Below, piece after piece: positions 1-12,524 of a DNA stretch of 64,000 bases (positions are counted from its first letter, which is position 1; every line of letters begins with the position of its first letter). The notes below the pieces were generated by a model. That model was not told the origin of the DNA, did no database searches, and saw nothing but the letters and a program-made list of their open reading frames with translations. The DNA lies in contig OX327684.1 of NCBI GenBank assembly GCA_946807835.1, positions 17,942,501 through 18,006,500 on the forward strand, read 5' to 3'. The position numbers and the translations under genes are program-made. Source of the DNA: Ailanthus altissimus. Its lineage: Eukaryota; Streptophyta; Magnoliopsida; Sapindales; Simaroubaceae.

Positions 1-164
1 TAATTCCGGGTAATTTGAATTTTGTTAACATCACTCGTTAGTATAAGGACTATCACACTCGTAACAACTATCAAACTCACCATTGCTAATGGCAATGTTT
101 TGCCACTTTCTTAAGTTTCTTTAGTATTAATATTCGACTTATTCTTGAATTTTTGAAAACCTAG

Positions 165-1662
165 ATAAGTGATATGGTTGCCATAGCAAAAATCATGAAT
201 GCCACCTTGGTTCTTCCTTCCTTGGATCACAAATCTTATTGGAGAGACCCGAGGTATGGATTTTCAATTGTATAGTTTCTTATACTTTTAAAGTTTCTAG
301 GGGCTAACCGGGTTCTTAATTTAATTGATACAGTGATTTTAAAGACATATTTGACTGGAAGCACTTTATACAAGTCTTAAAAGATGACATCGAGATTGTG
401 GAGTCTCTCCCTCCACATTTTGCAGCAGTGAAGCCCCTTGAAAAGGCTCCAGTTTATTTGTCCAAGGTATGGAGATTGATATACACAGTTGAAAATATTA
501 TGAAGTCTATAGCTTAAGTGCTTTTGGATCTGGAAATGAGGGGCTATAACTTTATGCAGGCTAGTTATTACAGTGGGGAGATGGCCTCGTTGTTAAAGCA
601 ACACAGGGTTATCAAGTTCACCCATACAAATTCTCGGCTTGCTAATATTGGTCTTTCTGGTTCAATCCAAAGGCTCCGTTGCCGTGCCATGTATGAGGCC
701 CTCAGGTTCTCAGATAGAATTCAAGAGCTTGGGAAGAAGTTGGTTGACAGACTTAGAAGCATCAGTAATCAATATATTGCTCTTCATTTAAGGTTATCTA
801 AAATGATTACAGCTGCTTAAAAATTATAATTATCGTTTAATGTTGATAACAAGGAATGTAGTGCTTGCAAACTGCAGATATGAAAAGGACATGCTTGCTT
901 TTACAGGCTGCAGTCACAATCTTACAGAAGCTGAAGCTGAGGACCTGCGGAGATTAAGATATAATACTCAGCATTGGAAGGTTAAAGAGATTAATAGTTC
1001 CGAGCGAAGGCTCCAAGGCTTGTGCCCGATGACTCCAAGAGAGGCTGCTGTGTTTCTTGAAGCTATTGGATTTCCATCTGATACAAAAATTTACATAGTT
1101 GCTGGGGAGATTTATGGTCAAAATGGAATTCAGGCACTTAAAGCGAAGTACCCGAATATATTTGCTCATTATAACTTAGCTACAAAAGAAGAATTGAAAC
1201 CTTTCATGTGCTGTCAGAATCAGCTTGCTGCCTTGGACTATCTTGTTGCTTATGAGAGTGATGTTTTTCTTTACACTCATAGTGGAAATATGGCTAAAGC
1301 AGTAAAAGGTCACAGGAAATTTGAAGGTTTTCGAAAAACCATCAGCCCTGACAAGTACGTGATCTTAATATATTAGCTCCTGTAAACACATATGAAAGTT
1401 AGATATTAAGAGCAATATGTGCTTCTCTTGTGTTTGCAGGTGGAATTTTGTGAGAATGATTGATGAAATGGACAAGGGTTTGATATCTTGGGAATCATTT
1501 GCATCGAAGATTAAGAGCTTGCACGAAAATAGGATTGGAGGACCACAATGGAGAAGAATCGGAGAATCTCCAAGAATGGAGGAGAGTTTCTATGCGAATC
1601 CTTATCCTGGTTGCATATGTGATAACACAAAAAAGCCTGCAATACAGCAGAAAAGTATATAG
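165..1662 (+). CDS. O-fucosyltransferase family protein, C-terminal part (5 exons, 5' end outside window)
   Basis: Plant GDP-fucose O-fucosyltransferase-like family (formerly DUF246), type II Golgi membrane proteins thought to act on glycans or proteins; the substrate of this member is unknown. I place exons at 165-253, 334-466, 560-792, 878-1354 and 1440-1662. All introns have GT..AG ends and the frame is kept across each junction, including split codons at 253/334, 792/878 and 1354/1440. Recognisable family segments in order: [17 protein letters not shown], a Y-W-R-D-P-S-D-F stretch, [59 protein letters not shown], and near the C-terminus [19 protein letters not shown] with [12 protein letters not shown]. 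It ends with a natural stop after a low-complexity tail. No frameshift or internal stop is visible, so the gene looks functional. Bases 1-164 read as intron; the N-terminal anchor and first half lie upstream. Exon calls rest on splice consensus and family similarity, not on transcripts. Confidence 0.93.
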
Positions 1663-2278
1663 CATTGAGCATTGAAATCTTGAGCTGTAGATTATATGAA
1701 CTTTTTTTTTTGGTCTAAGGCTACATGAATTCTGCTAGTTGATGTAATTAATAGGTTTGTTGTTACATGATATAATTGCTTCGGATGACACCGCCAATCT
1801 CATCGTGAATAGTAACCATTGACCTTTCTATTCAGGTTGCCCAATGCTCTGTTTGAGCAATCGTTTGCTCACACGCTCCATATCTTTATTTGGTTTTTCT
1901 CGCCCTATGCCACCACTCACTACTTGCGAATGGATCTTTCACGGCCGCAACTAATAATCTCCTTGGTCATTGATATAACCCCGATGTGTCGATCTTCTGA
2001 CCAAATTCAAATCCTTAAAAGTCACAAAACCCTCCCTTGTTGTTTTAATGTTGTCATCATTGCCGTTACGGTTGCTTGCTGCTTTGGATTCTCCGATTGT
2101 TTCTTTTATGGATGCAAGAATGGTGGTTTATGATGTTGGACGTGTGTTTCTGTTTTTGTCTCTATTAGAACTTGTGTTGCAAGTTCGATATCTTGAGTCA
2201 TTGATTCTTTGTTTTGAGTTTGGTCTCATAATCTTGGTTCTTTTGGGCCAGTGAAATTAATTTTTGGTGTTCTGTTAT
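1663..2278. other. 3' flank of the O-fucosyltransferase gene; no supported gene
   Basis: T-rich 3' untranslated-like sequence follows the stop. From about 1820 to 2150 the base composition is higher in GC than its surroundings, and the minus strand reads open for several stretches with one stop. I recognise no protein there. It could be a fragment of a displaced gene or repeat. Confidence 0.5.
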
Positions 2279-3090
2279 TATTGAAATTTTAGGTGTGCAC
2301 TCTAAAATTTTTTTAAAGTGCGTGCGAAAGATTTCGTCCATAAGTAAAGTAAAAATAAGAGAAGATAAAAATAAAGAGATAAACAATCATACATCACACA
2401 AGAAATTTTTCGTTGTTCAACAATAAATACTTACATTTATGGTAGATTATTGGATCTTAACCTCTTTTATACCAGTTCACAAAGAATTCAGATCACAAAG
2501 ATTTCTTGCAATAGATAATCGAGAATACAATTAATAGACGAGCTTTCAAGAATCTATTAGTGCTTTCTTGATCACTCAAATCTCAATCACTCCCATGATA
2601 CTCTTTTGCACACTTAAAACTCAAGGCTCTCTAGCTCTCCATTATCTCTCTTAGAGTTTTTCTAATACAGGATTAATTTTAAGGGGTTACAAGAATTTAT
2701 CTAGTGTTTAGAACGTCCTTAGAAACTTTATTTCTAGTTGGAATAAGAGTCTATGCGTGTAAAAGTCCTAATTCTACTTAAAGAAGTCGATTTAACTTAA
2801 AAAAGAATTTTCTAAAATTGGGTGCCACGAAACTATCGTTGCAGTACTGGTGTGACCCTGATGTAGCATCGTGGCATTCCATGTTCGATGCTACGACACT
2901 GAAAACCCAGTGCTGGCGGCGCTTAGGCCTAGAAAAGTCTCTTGCTTGTTTTGATCTCTCTTTGTTTTTGACTCTTTATTTCGCTCTTTTTCTCATACGT
3001 TCGACTCATACTCGACCTCGTATTGATTCTTCATAAGTCTCTACTCAAAATCATACACAAACATAATTTTGAATTATTAAAATTCTAACA
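2279..3090 (-). mobile_element. Solo LTR, Ty1/copia-like (TSD GTTAT)
   Basis: 812-bp element, ends TATTGAA...CTAACA on the plus strand (TGTTAG...TCAATA on the minus strand). It is bounded by a perfect 5-bp duplication GTTAT at 2274-2278 and 3091-3095. Internal sequence resembles the LTR at 18225-19093 in the same orientation (CTCTTAGAGT motifs, a TTACAAGA block, the segment around TTGGAATAAGAGTC). No internal retrotransposon sequence adjoins it, so it is a solo LTR left by LTR-LTR recombination. It carries a GC-rich patch at about 2818-2930. Confidence 0.85.
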
Positions 3091-3095
3091 GTTAT

Positions 3096-3861
3096 AATAA
3101 AAAACAATTGAGGTCTGAGTGATATTAACAAAGCCTTTTAACTTTTTTTGTACACTCAAATATTTTGGAGTCTCGATGATATTTGTCATCTTTAGCTACT
3201 GGTTTATTTTTATTTTATTGTCTTTAGTACAACCTTGTTGGATTTATTATGACCTTAAAGTCGAATATGATTTTATCTCAGTTTTTGGTCTTTTAGAATT
3301 TAATGTGACATTGAAATCAGATTCAATCTTGTCTTTAGTTTTTTGGAATCATTAATAGAGTCAATTAATCCTTCAGTTTTCTTCAAAATTTAGTGTCAAA
3401 TTGTTAGAAGACTTTTATAAACTTTTAGTGTATTATTCAAACCCTCTTTTCAATTGTATTTTAGTACTCATAATTTTAAGATAAATATATTAAATAATTT
3501 TCTTAAGTGTACATATATAAATTTTAAGCCTAAGTATATATTTTTGATGGATGATAAACAAATGAGAGCTCAAAAACTTTAAAAGAATTAAAGAGTATTG
3601 TTGGTTTTTTTATTACAAAAAAATAGTATTTATGAGCTCATTATTAAATGAGTCAAATCTGCTTGTGTCACTATGTATTTTAATTGAAATTTACTTCTAA
3701 GAATTGACCTAAATCAACTATTTGAATGAATGAAGCTCAAGTAAGGATAGGATTACACCAAGTAATTTGACCTGCTGACTTATGGCTTTAGAAACGGGTC
3801 ATGTAAGCATAACAAAGTAGAAAAGGATTGAAATTATAGTTTTATTAGAGCTTAGATTGAA
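3096..3861. other. AT-rich intergenic sequence, nothing recognised
   Basis: No ORF with family similarity, no terminal repeats and no RNA gene seen. Probably decayed repeat. Confidence 0.6.
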
Positions 3862-4205
3862 TTAATCATGATTTTATATGGACAAAGATTTCTCACGTAA
3901 GTGGATAAATTCCAGTTAAATTGTTCTCCTTATTTGTTGCATTATAAATTACAAACAAATTAACCACTATTTAACTTAGACTAATCACATTATGTGTGTT
4001 CATACACATTTCATATACAATTTGGATTCATGCACTATAAAAATAGTCAATTTATTTGATGTTGATAATTCAATATTAATCATCAAGTTCTAAGAAATCG
4101 AGAATAGCATCCAACTTGTCTTTGAAGCAGTCTATACATACCAAGCACTCTCTTTTTTTAGAAAAAAACTAACTTAAGTGTCGAAGTATTTCTTCTTGCA
4201 GGAAC
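3862..4205 (-). repeat. Direct repeat copy 1 flanking the Athila-like remnant
   Basis: About 340 bp that aligns in the same orientation with 8575-8905. Shared landmarks are CTCCTTATTTGTT, TTATGTGTGTTC, ATTTGGATTCATGCACTATA and CAATATTAATCA. The pair brackets the gag remnant, so these may be pieces of the parent element's LTR or UTR, or a product of rearrangement. Confidence 0.75.
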
Positions 4206-5460
4206 ATATTAAATGAAAAAAATTAACATGCAAAACAACAAGTAAAATTTATGCATCAAAACAACATCTATCATATCTCTTAACGCTTTTCTATTTCTTG
4301 AATACTAATTTATTGTTCTTAAAACTACTAAAAATAGAATAAACTATTAAAAAAATTTACTTGGGTTGTCTCCTAAGAAGCACTTGATTTAACGTCACCA
4401 ACTTGACATTTTCTAGATTTATGGCAGATTAAACTACATGTCTTAGGCATCTTGCTTATAGAATTTCAATCGGTGTCTAGGAACGTTAATGTAACTTTTT
4501 TTTGACTTCCATAGTTTCATGAGAAAATCTCTAAGAAGAAGCTTTGACCAATTTGATTTAGGCCTTCTTGGAAAGAGTTTAATCTTAGACTAGAAGAATA
4601 AACCATGTTGGCTGGTATCTATCTATGTTTCCATGATGATCTTGTCATGCTGATTCTTTGTCTTCATTTTGTGCAGTAATGTCTTTTCATGAGCTTGGCA
4701 TTGAATAACCTCTCTCACTTTTAAATTAAGAGGTAGTTGTCATCTTTTGGAATTATCATGTCGACCTTAAAACATTAGGAGAAATTCTTGGAGAACAACT
4801 GATGAACAAGATTTTTTTTCTTGGAGTTATTATGGAAACAGTAGCAGTGGAATGTATGGGTTATAATTGGTTTTTAGTGTTATCGACTCATTTTCTTCAG
4901 TAGTTGACTCTTCATTTGTCTGCTTATTTTCTCTAACATGGCTCTCCTTTGGCTAAGATGTGTCAGTAGCAGTTGGTAGTTCTTGTTTACTCTTTAAGGT
5001 GATCACTTGGAATTGCTTTTTATCTCTTCTTGATTTACATTGGTATTGTTGGACAAGGAGCCATGTGGATAATTATTTAATGATATGCCAATTAGCTTAC
5101 TTGATTTTCCAACGCCTTTAAAGAAGCTGCTTAGCTCTGGATTAGAGTAGATTGACTTTAGAGGAGATTGTTAATCCATTTCATATATTATATAAGCATA
5201 TCCTCTAAGGCCGATTTCTCTTTATGCTGTTGTGACGTTGTGATAAAATGCTAGGATACTCTATCCACCCTAGATTGTAGAAGTTGAAATTGGGTTTGTG
5301 TTACTGCTTATGATAGTTTCTCATATACTGTACAATTTTCATGCATTAGCCATTTGGATAGCTATCACCATAATAAATCATGGCTGACAAGTTGGTCATT
5401 CACAATATTAAATCCAATAGCATCTAACATTTTGGATAGTAGATTAACTTGTACAACTAG

Positions 5461-8250
5461 TGATAGGGTCTTATAAAGACTAATATTTTTATCCTTTTGA
5501 ACTTAGATTTTACCCTAAATTTATGAGTATTTGGCTATTTATTGATTTTATTAATGAAATACAGGTTTTCAAACACATGGCATGAAAATTCTAGGAACCA
5601 AACAAAGAAATTGAATAATTAAGGCCAAGCATCGTGATGCTAGAATCCAGTGTCGTAACGTTAAACTTGGAAACCCTAGCGTTGTGACACCAGATTTTAG
5701 CGTTATGATGCACGGCCATAAATCAAGATATGTGAAGTTTCTAGGTCTCAACATCGTGATTCTCACACAATAAAAAGAAGATTTTTTTTCTCTCATAATA
5801 CGACATGGAATTCAAGCTACACACCTCAAGAGTTACAAAGACCTATAAAAAGACTCATTCTCTCAGCTAAAAAGAGAGAGAGCAACATAAAGCAATAGAG
5901 CACATAAAAGAAAAGCACAAAAATAAAATATCAAAGTAAGAATTGAAGATTAAGATATCAAAGACTTGCACATCAATTAATAGAGAGAGAAGCAATCCAT
6001 GGCATTTTCTTGTTTATTTTCTTATTTCCTCTTATTCTTATGTCTTGTTCATGATGTTTTTCATATTTACTTTAATACTCTTAGATTCATTATGAAATAA
6101 ATTCTTTTGATTTAGGGTTAGGCTTTTGAATCTAATATGTAGTTGGATATTATTAACTCTCTTAGTTTATGAACTTAATAAAATGCAATTGATTCATTCT
6201 ATCTTCTATTTAATGCTTTTTATATCCAATATAAAGATTGTTCAAGAAACATAATGAACTTGAAAGAGGAATTTATATGTTTAGCCTAGGATAGTTTTAT
6301 ACATGATCATGGGGTAATAACCATAAGTTTCATGTAGGATAAAAATATACCTAGATGGGATGTATGGCATTATTAGTCTTGTTGTTAATGAGTTTCATAC
6401 TATTTTGATTACTATAGACATATAGATAATTATTAGGATAAGATATAATTATTTGACCATCGACAGAGGCTTATGTATTTTAGCCAATAATTTATTATTA
6501 AGGAATGATGAACACTTAAAATTACATATTTAATAAGAGTTTTACATCATTGTTTTGTATTACTAGTGTATTTAATTTTCTTAACTTAAATATGTTTACA
6601 ATATTGTATCTAATTATCTTTTAACTGTTTTGTGGCAGGTTTGGTAAAATAGGCATAACTTTCTACCTAAAGATCTAATTTGAGTGATTCTTAATCCTGT
6701 GAAGAGATGACTCAATTGGATAATATATTGTATTTTATAAAGCATTTGAAATTTGAGTGTTTAGAGGGTGAAAATGGCCTAGAATAGAACTGATCTACAG
6801 TATAGGCTCAGTTTGAACAGTCATCAGTATTTGGCCCATAACTATAGAAATACGTATCTAATACGTATGAGACAACTCAATTTAAAAAGATAAGAGACTT
6901 ATCTACAACTTTGATGTTTTAAGTGACAGTTAATTCGGATCACATCAATTCTAAATTGGATAATTAAGTGGGTGCCTTAGTGATAATCAATGCAAATTAT
7001 TTTGCCACCATTCTTGACTTTCATCATCCAAGTGGTTCCCTCCAAATTTGTCTCGATTTATCCATATTTTTCTATAAATAGGTGGCTTGTTTATGCATAA
7101 AGAATGTAATTAGAAAGTTAGAATTTAGTTCAAAATGCTTGTCATTTGTATCCATTTTTTTGTAATATTATTTCTCTTATTTATTATTAAGTCATGTTAT
7201 TTCGTCTTCCATTTCTTTTCTTTTTCTTTAGTTTTATTAGGTCCAAATAATGTTTTTTATGCTAAGGTGAAAGGGTGAAGCTCTTGGCAAGGTAATAAGA
7301 TATGTTTAACACTTATTTATAAATTTAATGCTTCATTCTTAAATTATGCAAATTTATATATAATGTATTTATTTTGTTTGTAGAATTAATACCCTTTCTT
7401 TTAAAGTGGTGATTCTTGATTTATTATTGACAAACTTTATACTTGGCACAATAAATTCTTGAAACCATTTATAAGATTTGGTGTATATAATATTTCTTGT
7501 AAAGTGGGAGTCTTGATTTATTGTAGACAAATATAAAGATTGACATAATAAATACTTGAACCCATTTATAAGATTTGGTGTATAATAATTGAAAGAAATA
7601 AATACTAATCAATATATAAATGATGATGTACTTTAATTGCTATATTTTTCGGTTGGAACCTTTTTTGTGTGAGGATTCGAATTGAGTTATAAAAAGAGTT
7701 AAATATATTCTTACTTCTTATGCCAAGAGTGGATCCCCCTAAGCTTAGCTTTTATTTGAATTGGTTAATTGAAATAATATTTGCAAACATCTTATACTGC
7801 ATTAATTATCTTACCAGTGTTTATAATTTGTAATTTTAATTCTACTTTCCTGTGGATCGACCCCGTTCTCATCGGGTTATTTATTACTTTGATAATCCTG
7901 CACTTGGGAATAACTCCTATATTCTAGACGTGTCAAAGAATTAACTAAGAGAATAATAGGTTCAATAAAATATTAAAGGATAAGTTGAAACCCTAGATTC
8001 CTTTTTATTGGTGAATTTACACTCTTGTTTGCTTTTTGATTAAGATTAGGTTTACTTTCTTTAATTTAGATTAATTTAAGAACATTCAACTTTAGATTTT
8101 GTTTGAATAAAAATTAAGTAGGATTAATTTCAGTACTTAATTAATAGAATTGGATTAAATAAGTCTTAGTGGGAATGATGCTTGGACTTAAATTCTTATA
8201 TTACTTGATACAATAGCATGCACTAGCGCTTAGCTAAAAATCGCACATCA
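5461..8250 (+). mobile_element. Athila-type solo LTR (interrupted by a second LTR)
   Basis: Starts TGATAGGG and ends CGCACATCA. About 1355 bp once the insert at 6506-7935 is excluded. It has a TATA box in CCTATAAAAAGACTC near 5840. Same family as 39838-41212, 50196-51604 and 55551-56798, sharing blocks such as CATCGACAGAGGCTT and ATACCTAG(A/G)TGG. Flanking pentamers ACTAG (5456-5460) and GCCAG (8251-8255) match at 3 of 5 with two transitions. The split gag reading on both sides supports a real insertion. Confidence 0.85.
6506..7935 (+). mobile_element. Second gypsy-type solo LTR nested in the first
   Basis: 1430 bp, starts TGATGAACAC and ends ACGTGTCA, with pentamers AGGAA (6501-6505) and AAGAA (7936-7940) matching 4 of 5. 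It interrupts the LTR at 5461-8250 between GACAGAGGCTT and AATTAACTAAGAG, blocks that lie close together in the uninterrupted copy at 50196-51604. The 3' part has the CCTGTGGATCGACCCCG and GCACTTGGG signature of gypsy LTR ends. A TATA-like TCTATAAATAGG lies near 7070. Confidence 0.82.
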
Positions 8251-8574
8251 GCCAGCGGGATGGATTTCTCCACATCATGTTTGCTTGTAATATTTCTTGG
8301 GGATGCCCTCTCTGTTGAACATTAGTAACTGTTGGATGTCTTTCCTCAAGCAGGTTGTATGTTTCATTTGTTGACGTATTCATTAGTGCTCCACCTACTG
8401 CAGCATCTACTATGGTCCGCAATTGCCCCATCAAACCATTATAGAAAGTCTACACAACTACTTTGGAACCCTATAATATGGACATCTTCTCAGCATATCT
8501 TTGTACCACCCCATGCTTCATATAACGACTCACCATCATATTGCATAAATGAGGTGAATTGAATTAATTATAAT

Positions 8575-8905
8575 TTTTCAAAAACAAGGATTTCTTATGT
8601 AAGTGAATGAATCCTATGTAAATCTTTCTCCTTATTTGTTACATTATGAATTGAAAATGTATTTAATCACTAATTTAAATTTTATTAATCACGTTATGTG
8701 TGTTCTTATATATTTCAAGTATGATTTGGATTCATGCACTATAAATATAGTTAATTTATTCGATATTGATCATTCAATATTAATCACCAAGTTCTAAGTA
8801 ACCGAGCATAGCATCCTGCTTATCTTGAAGTAATCTATACACCAAACACTTTGTTTCTTAGGAAAATACTGACTTGAGCATTAAAGTAGTTTTTCTTATG
8901 GGAGG
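8575..8905 (-). repeat. Direct repeat copy 2 flanking the Athila-like remnant
   Basis: Counterpart of 3862-4205. It starts within about 15 bases of the point where the gag reading on the minus strand stops, so the junction probably marks a deletion that removed the gag N-terminus. Confidence 0.75.
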
Positions 8906-9421
8906 ATAGTGCTCACCTACAAATTCGAGGAGTTCTCTGAGACAAGAAAGTAATTTCGTAACCATATTTGATTCGCATCGAAAGTAAGTGTATATATATA
9001 TATATAACATAGCCATTACAAGTTTCCATTTGCTTTAAATAGAATTATCAAATTTATAAATTAAATATGGATTTGATCTAAAGTAATGAACATTCAGTAT
9101 TGTTCACAATAGAATCTTGTTTTCTAAACACCTTTTCTTATTTTTTAACATATCAAAAACTTTATCAAAAAATATGTTAATAAACCTTAAGCTCATTTTG
9201 CTATGCTTATCAACATATTAAATATGCTGGATTTGCATGAAAATTAACATTAAAATTACCTAGGATAATATCTTTATTTTGCTTTTATGTTTGACCTTGA
9301 GATATTCTTGATGTTTCGTTGATTTGAAATTTTTTTTGATGATTTCTTAAGTTTGAAATGATCTTCCTTTAATGTCTATTGTTTCCCAAAATCTTCATAC
9401 AATTATTTTATACAATAAAAA
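8906..9421. other. AT-rich intergenic sequence with a short (TA)n run
   Basis: (TA)n at about 8990-9006. Nothing else recognised. Confidence 0.6.
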
Positions 9422-9468
9422 TGTTAGGGTTTAAATTTAGGCATAGGGGAAACCTTAAAGTCAGTAAT

Positions 9469-9500
<32 letters not shown>

Positions 9501-10617
9501 TTGAGAAGTTTGAGTCTTGGGCCTTTAGTCTCCAAGGGTAGAGTTGAAGTTTGTATTAGTGGTGATATTGTGCTGAAAGTGGGCTGAACACTAAACTAGA
9601 GTTATATGGATTGAGGAAACTTGAGGAACACAAAGCACATAGGGTCAGTGGCAGATGTCTGCATGTTAGCTAGCGACTAGTCTCCGACACTCAAGTCAGG
9701 TGGGTGTGAATAAAGAAAGTTTCCTAAGGTTTACTTGCCATAAAAAGAGTGCAAAAATTCTAAAGAGAATGAGGAGAGTTTGCTAATTGGATAAAGATGT
9801 TCTAATTTCGAATGGTTCAATTATCCTTTACCACTTTTTTATTTTGAAGACTTAACTTGAGCTTAGAGAGTGCCAGCTTGGAGAATTTTTCTCAAGGATG
9901 ACACGTGGCGAGCTATTATCGGAGAACAATCCATATCATTAGGGGTATTTTGGAGAACTTCACTAGGAGGGGCAAATAGGTCATTTGACCTATTCTGCTA
10001 TTTGGAGTACTAGGAATATTAGTGATTAGTTACTTTAGGGACTGTCAGTCTTGGGTTGGTGAGGTCTAAGTGCACTGAGGGGAACTTTGACTCTATTCTC
10101 TTAAACTCAGCGGATCTCATGCTGAACTGCTCAACTATTCCAGACTTCTTATGTTTACTATGTCAGCAATGTCAACAGTGGTCAAAGTTCTGAGACTTGC
10201 TGATATGGCACTTGCTTATTGGTTCCTTAGGGATTCTCACATCTAATCTTATCTTTAGGTTAACAATTACATGATGTGACATCTAGGTGTTCTGTTAGTA
10301 GGTCTTATGGATGATGTGGCGAGACTTGACCCAAGTTGGCTTGTATGTCTACTGGTGGGCTATGCTGATATGGTGAATACTTAAGTTCTGATGACGTGTC
10401 TTCTAACACTGCTATTGAGTGGAGACACGTGGCCTAACTTGGGTTAACTTGATAAGTTGCATGGGCCGAGTTATAGAGGCTTAAGTGTTCAGGTGTGGAC
10501 TCAATCCTACTGAGGTAGCTTGTTTTGGGCCGAACAAGGAGGTCTGGGCCTAAGTGCTAGACTGGGCTTCCTTTGGTTGAATTGAGTGTCACTAATCTCT
10601 ATCCCTAATAAAAAACA
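9422..10617 (-). mobile_element. LTR of an unclassified retrotransposon family, minus orientation
   Basis: Its reverse complement aligns along most of its length with 15453-16200: shared blocks around GCCACGTGTC, AGGCCC/AAGCCCA, CACATCA and the segment AAATACCC. It begins TGTTAGGGTTT and the far end is near CCTAATAAAAAACA. Homopolymer A on both sides prevents a secure TSD. The (GA)n run at 9471-9500 lies inside. Classified as an LTR because the other copy sits directly after a polypurine tract. Confidence 0.6.
9471..9500 (+). repeat. (GA)n microsatellite
   Basis: About 15 GA units with one A interruption. Confidence 0.9.
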
Positions 10618-11289
10618 CTTGAGTTAGAAAATTAATATATCAATATTTGTTATTAATCAAAATTAAGCATCCAAAACTTTAGGTAGCATTTGTTAATGCT
10701 GAATATAGTTGAATGAGTAAATTTGAATAACATGTTTGTTTTTTTGCTTAATATCTAAATATAAGTATTAAGTTGTTTATTTTTTTCAATTAAAAAACAA
10801 CTGAAAACTAATACTTTGACATTTATACCCTTATAAATTTTTAATATTAAATTAATAATAAAAATTAGAAATATATGGATAAAATAATATTTTTCTATAA
10901 AAATTAATATTAAGCCAAATAGCTAGTCTTCGGTTGGGAGTCCGAGTTCAAACAGTAAGGGATTAAATTCTAAATAGAAATTAGTTTTCATTTTTTGGGA
11001 TCTCTCTTTCGAATGCCTTTGTTTTCGTTGGCATGTTATTTTTGTAATCTATCTTGTTAGAACAATGTAAATTTAAATATTTCATTGCAAATTTTTTTAT
11101 AACATATATATTTTTTTTTAAAGTTGTAAGATTACTTTAGTCGTTTGAATTTATCAAAACAAAAGGAACAAGGAAAAATAAATTATTCTAAAAATTATAT
11201 TAAAAAACATTAATATAAAATTTATCAAAACAATAAAAGTGCACAATTATAAAAAATTATTCTTAAATCTTAATAACTTTATCAAATGA
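10618..11289. other. AT-rich intergenic sequence
   Basis: No gene recognised. A GGTAGCATTTGTTAATG motif at about 10682 looks like a hAT-type MITE end, but I could not find the matching end. Confidence 0.5.
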
Positions 11290-12524
11290 GTCCAGTATTT
11301 CTTTGTGCTCCTTAAGGGCAAAGGTAGCCTATAACGAAGAAAAGACACCAAACCAAGTGAAAACAAGATACCACGAAGTAAGGTTTACAACTCAACAGAG
11401 AGGGATGGAGAGACATACCTCATAAGTAAATCCAAAGCTCCCGATACAACATTCAACGGGTCTTGATGCAAAATAAACTAAGTCAGTTTAGCGGATAGAG
11501 CTTTTTGAGCATGCTACAGGTAAGGTAGCAGATACCCTACCTTTTTAAAAAAAAATAATTCGGGGCCCATATCATCGTAATGCAAGGATCTTACAGAGGC
11601 TTAGATAGACTCAAGGGCCTTCCTTTTTTGACCCTCAAGAGGCCAACATTAAAAGACTTAGTAGCAAGAAAGACAGTAGAGCTCTCCCTACTAAGAGTAC
11701 CAAAGCAAAGAGGCTGAGGAGGACTAGGAAGGTTTTTCATGAGGTCCTTCATCTAATCATCACTTTTTAGTTTCTTAACAGACTCAAGGCAAGCAACAAA
11801 GGAGGGAGAGTTGCACCTACAAAGACCAATAAGAGTATTAAAAATACTACTACATCAACACAACTACAAAAGGAGCATTATTATACAAATCTCAAAGGAC
11901 AAAACTAAAAATCAAAGACATGATAAAGGCATTCACTCACCTATCTTGAGGACCTTATGAGGCAAAGAGTCAATTAATCTAGCATCCTTCAGGTGAACTT
12001 CATCCAGCACATCAGAATCGTCAGTAGAAATCTCAGTAAATACTCTGGCAATAAAGACAGCACGTTCTTGAGTAAGAGGGACTAGCCTTAGGTCCTTGAG
12101 CCAGTAGTGCACTGAGAAAACACCTAGTCCAAACAAGGAAAGCACATTCAGTAGCCTCATATATAAAAAAGTAATATTACCTCCAAAAATCATTCAAAAC
12201 AATATAAGAACAACTCAGAGGAGTAGGGGATAGAGGGAGAATCCAAAACGCTTACCTTCGGGTAAGGGTGGGCAATTTGATGCAAACGACATTGCACAGC
12301 CTATACGTATACAAGACAAAGAATTCGCATGTGGGCTTGGAAGGGCTCAAGTCCATCAATCACATGATACATTAAGTTTGCCAAATGGGCCAATCACAAG
12401 ATTTAGAGCCAAGCAATTTAAAGAAGCATTAAATGGGCTGATTTAACAAGTTTGTGGGAGGGAAAACACATGGAGGCCTAGCATAAGCCCAAATACATTT
12501 CAAATCAATCCAAATCAGATTCAA

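Larger units (their letters stand above)
4390..8562 (-). pseudogene. Athila-type Ty3/gypsy gag remnant with pol-end motif, split by LTR insertions
   Basis: On the minus strand, 8562 to 8251 reads as Athila-like gag: YDGESLYEAW and GTKIC followed by a frameshift, then GQLRTIVDAAVGGALMN and ETYNLLEE. After the LTR at 5461-8250 the reading resumes at 5460 downward with VNLLSKMLDAIGF and later FNFYNLGW, in keeping with the normal gag order. Further down, about 4370-4400 carries the antisense of a motif (AATCAAGTGCTTCTTAGGAG on the minus strand) that I associate with the 3' non-coding part of Athila-like elements. Most of pol is therefore missing. Multiple stops and frameshifts make it non-functional. 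Confidence 0.8.

Noticed and set aside
1819..2254. Overlapping plus-strand ORFs (104 and 68 codons) after the O-fucosyltransferase gene
   Set aside because: Composition and residues look non-coding; no similarity recognised and no continuation of the gene beyond its stop at 1660-1662.
10930..10975. tRNA-like GAGTTCAAAC segment
   Set aside because: No acceptor or anticodon stems around it.
10680..11320. Possible hAT-type MITE beginning GGTAGCATTTGTTAATG
   Set aside because: No matching inverted end or 8-bp duplication was found downstream.
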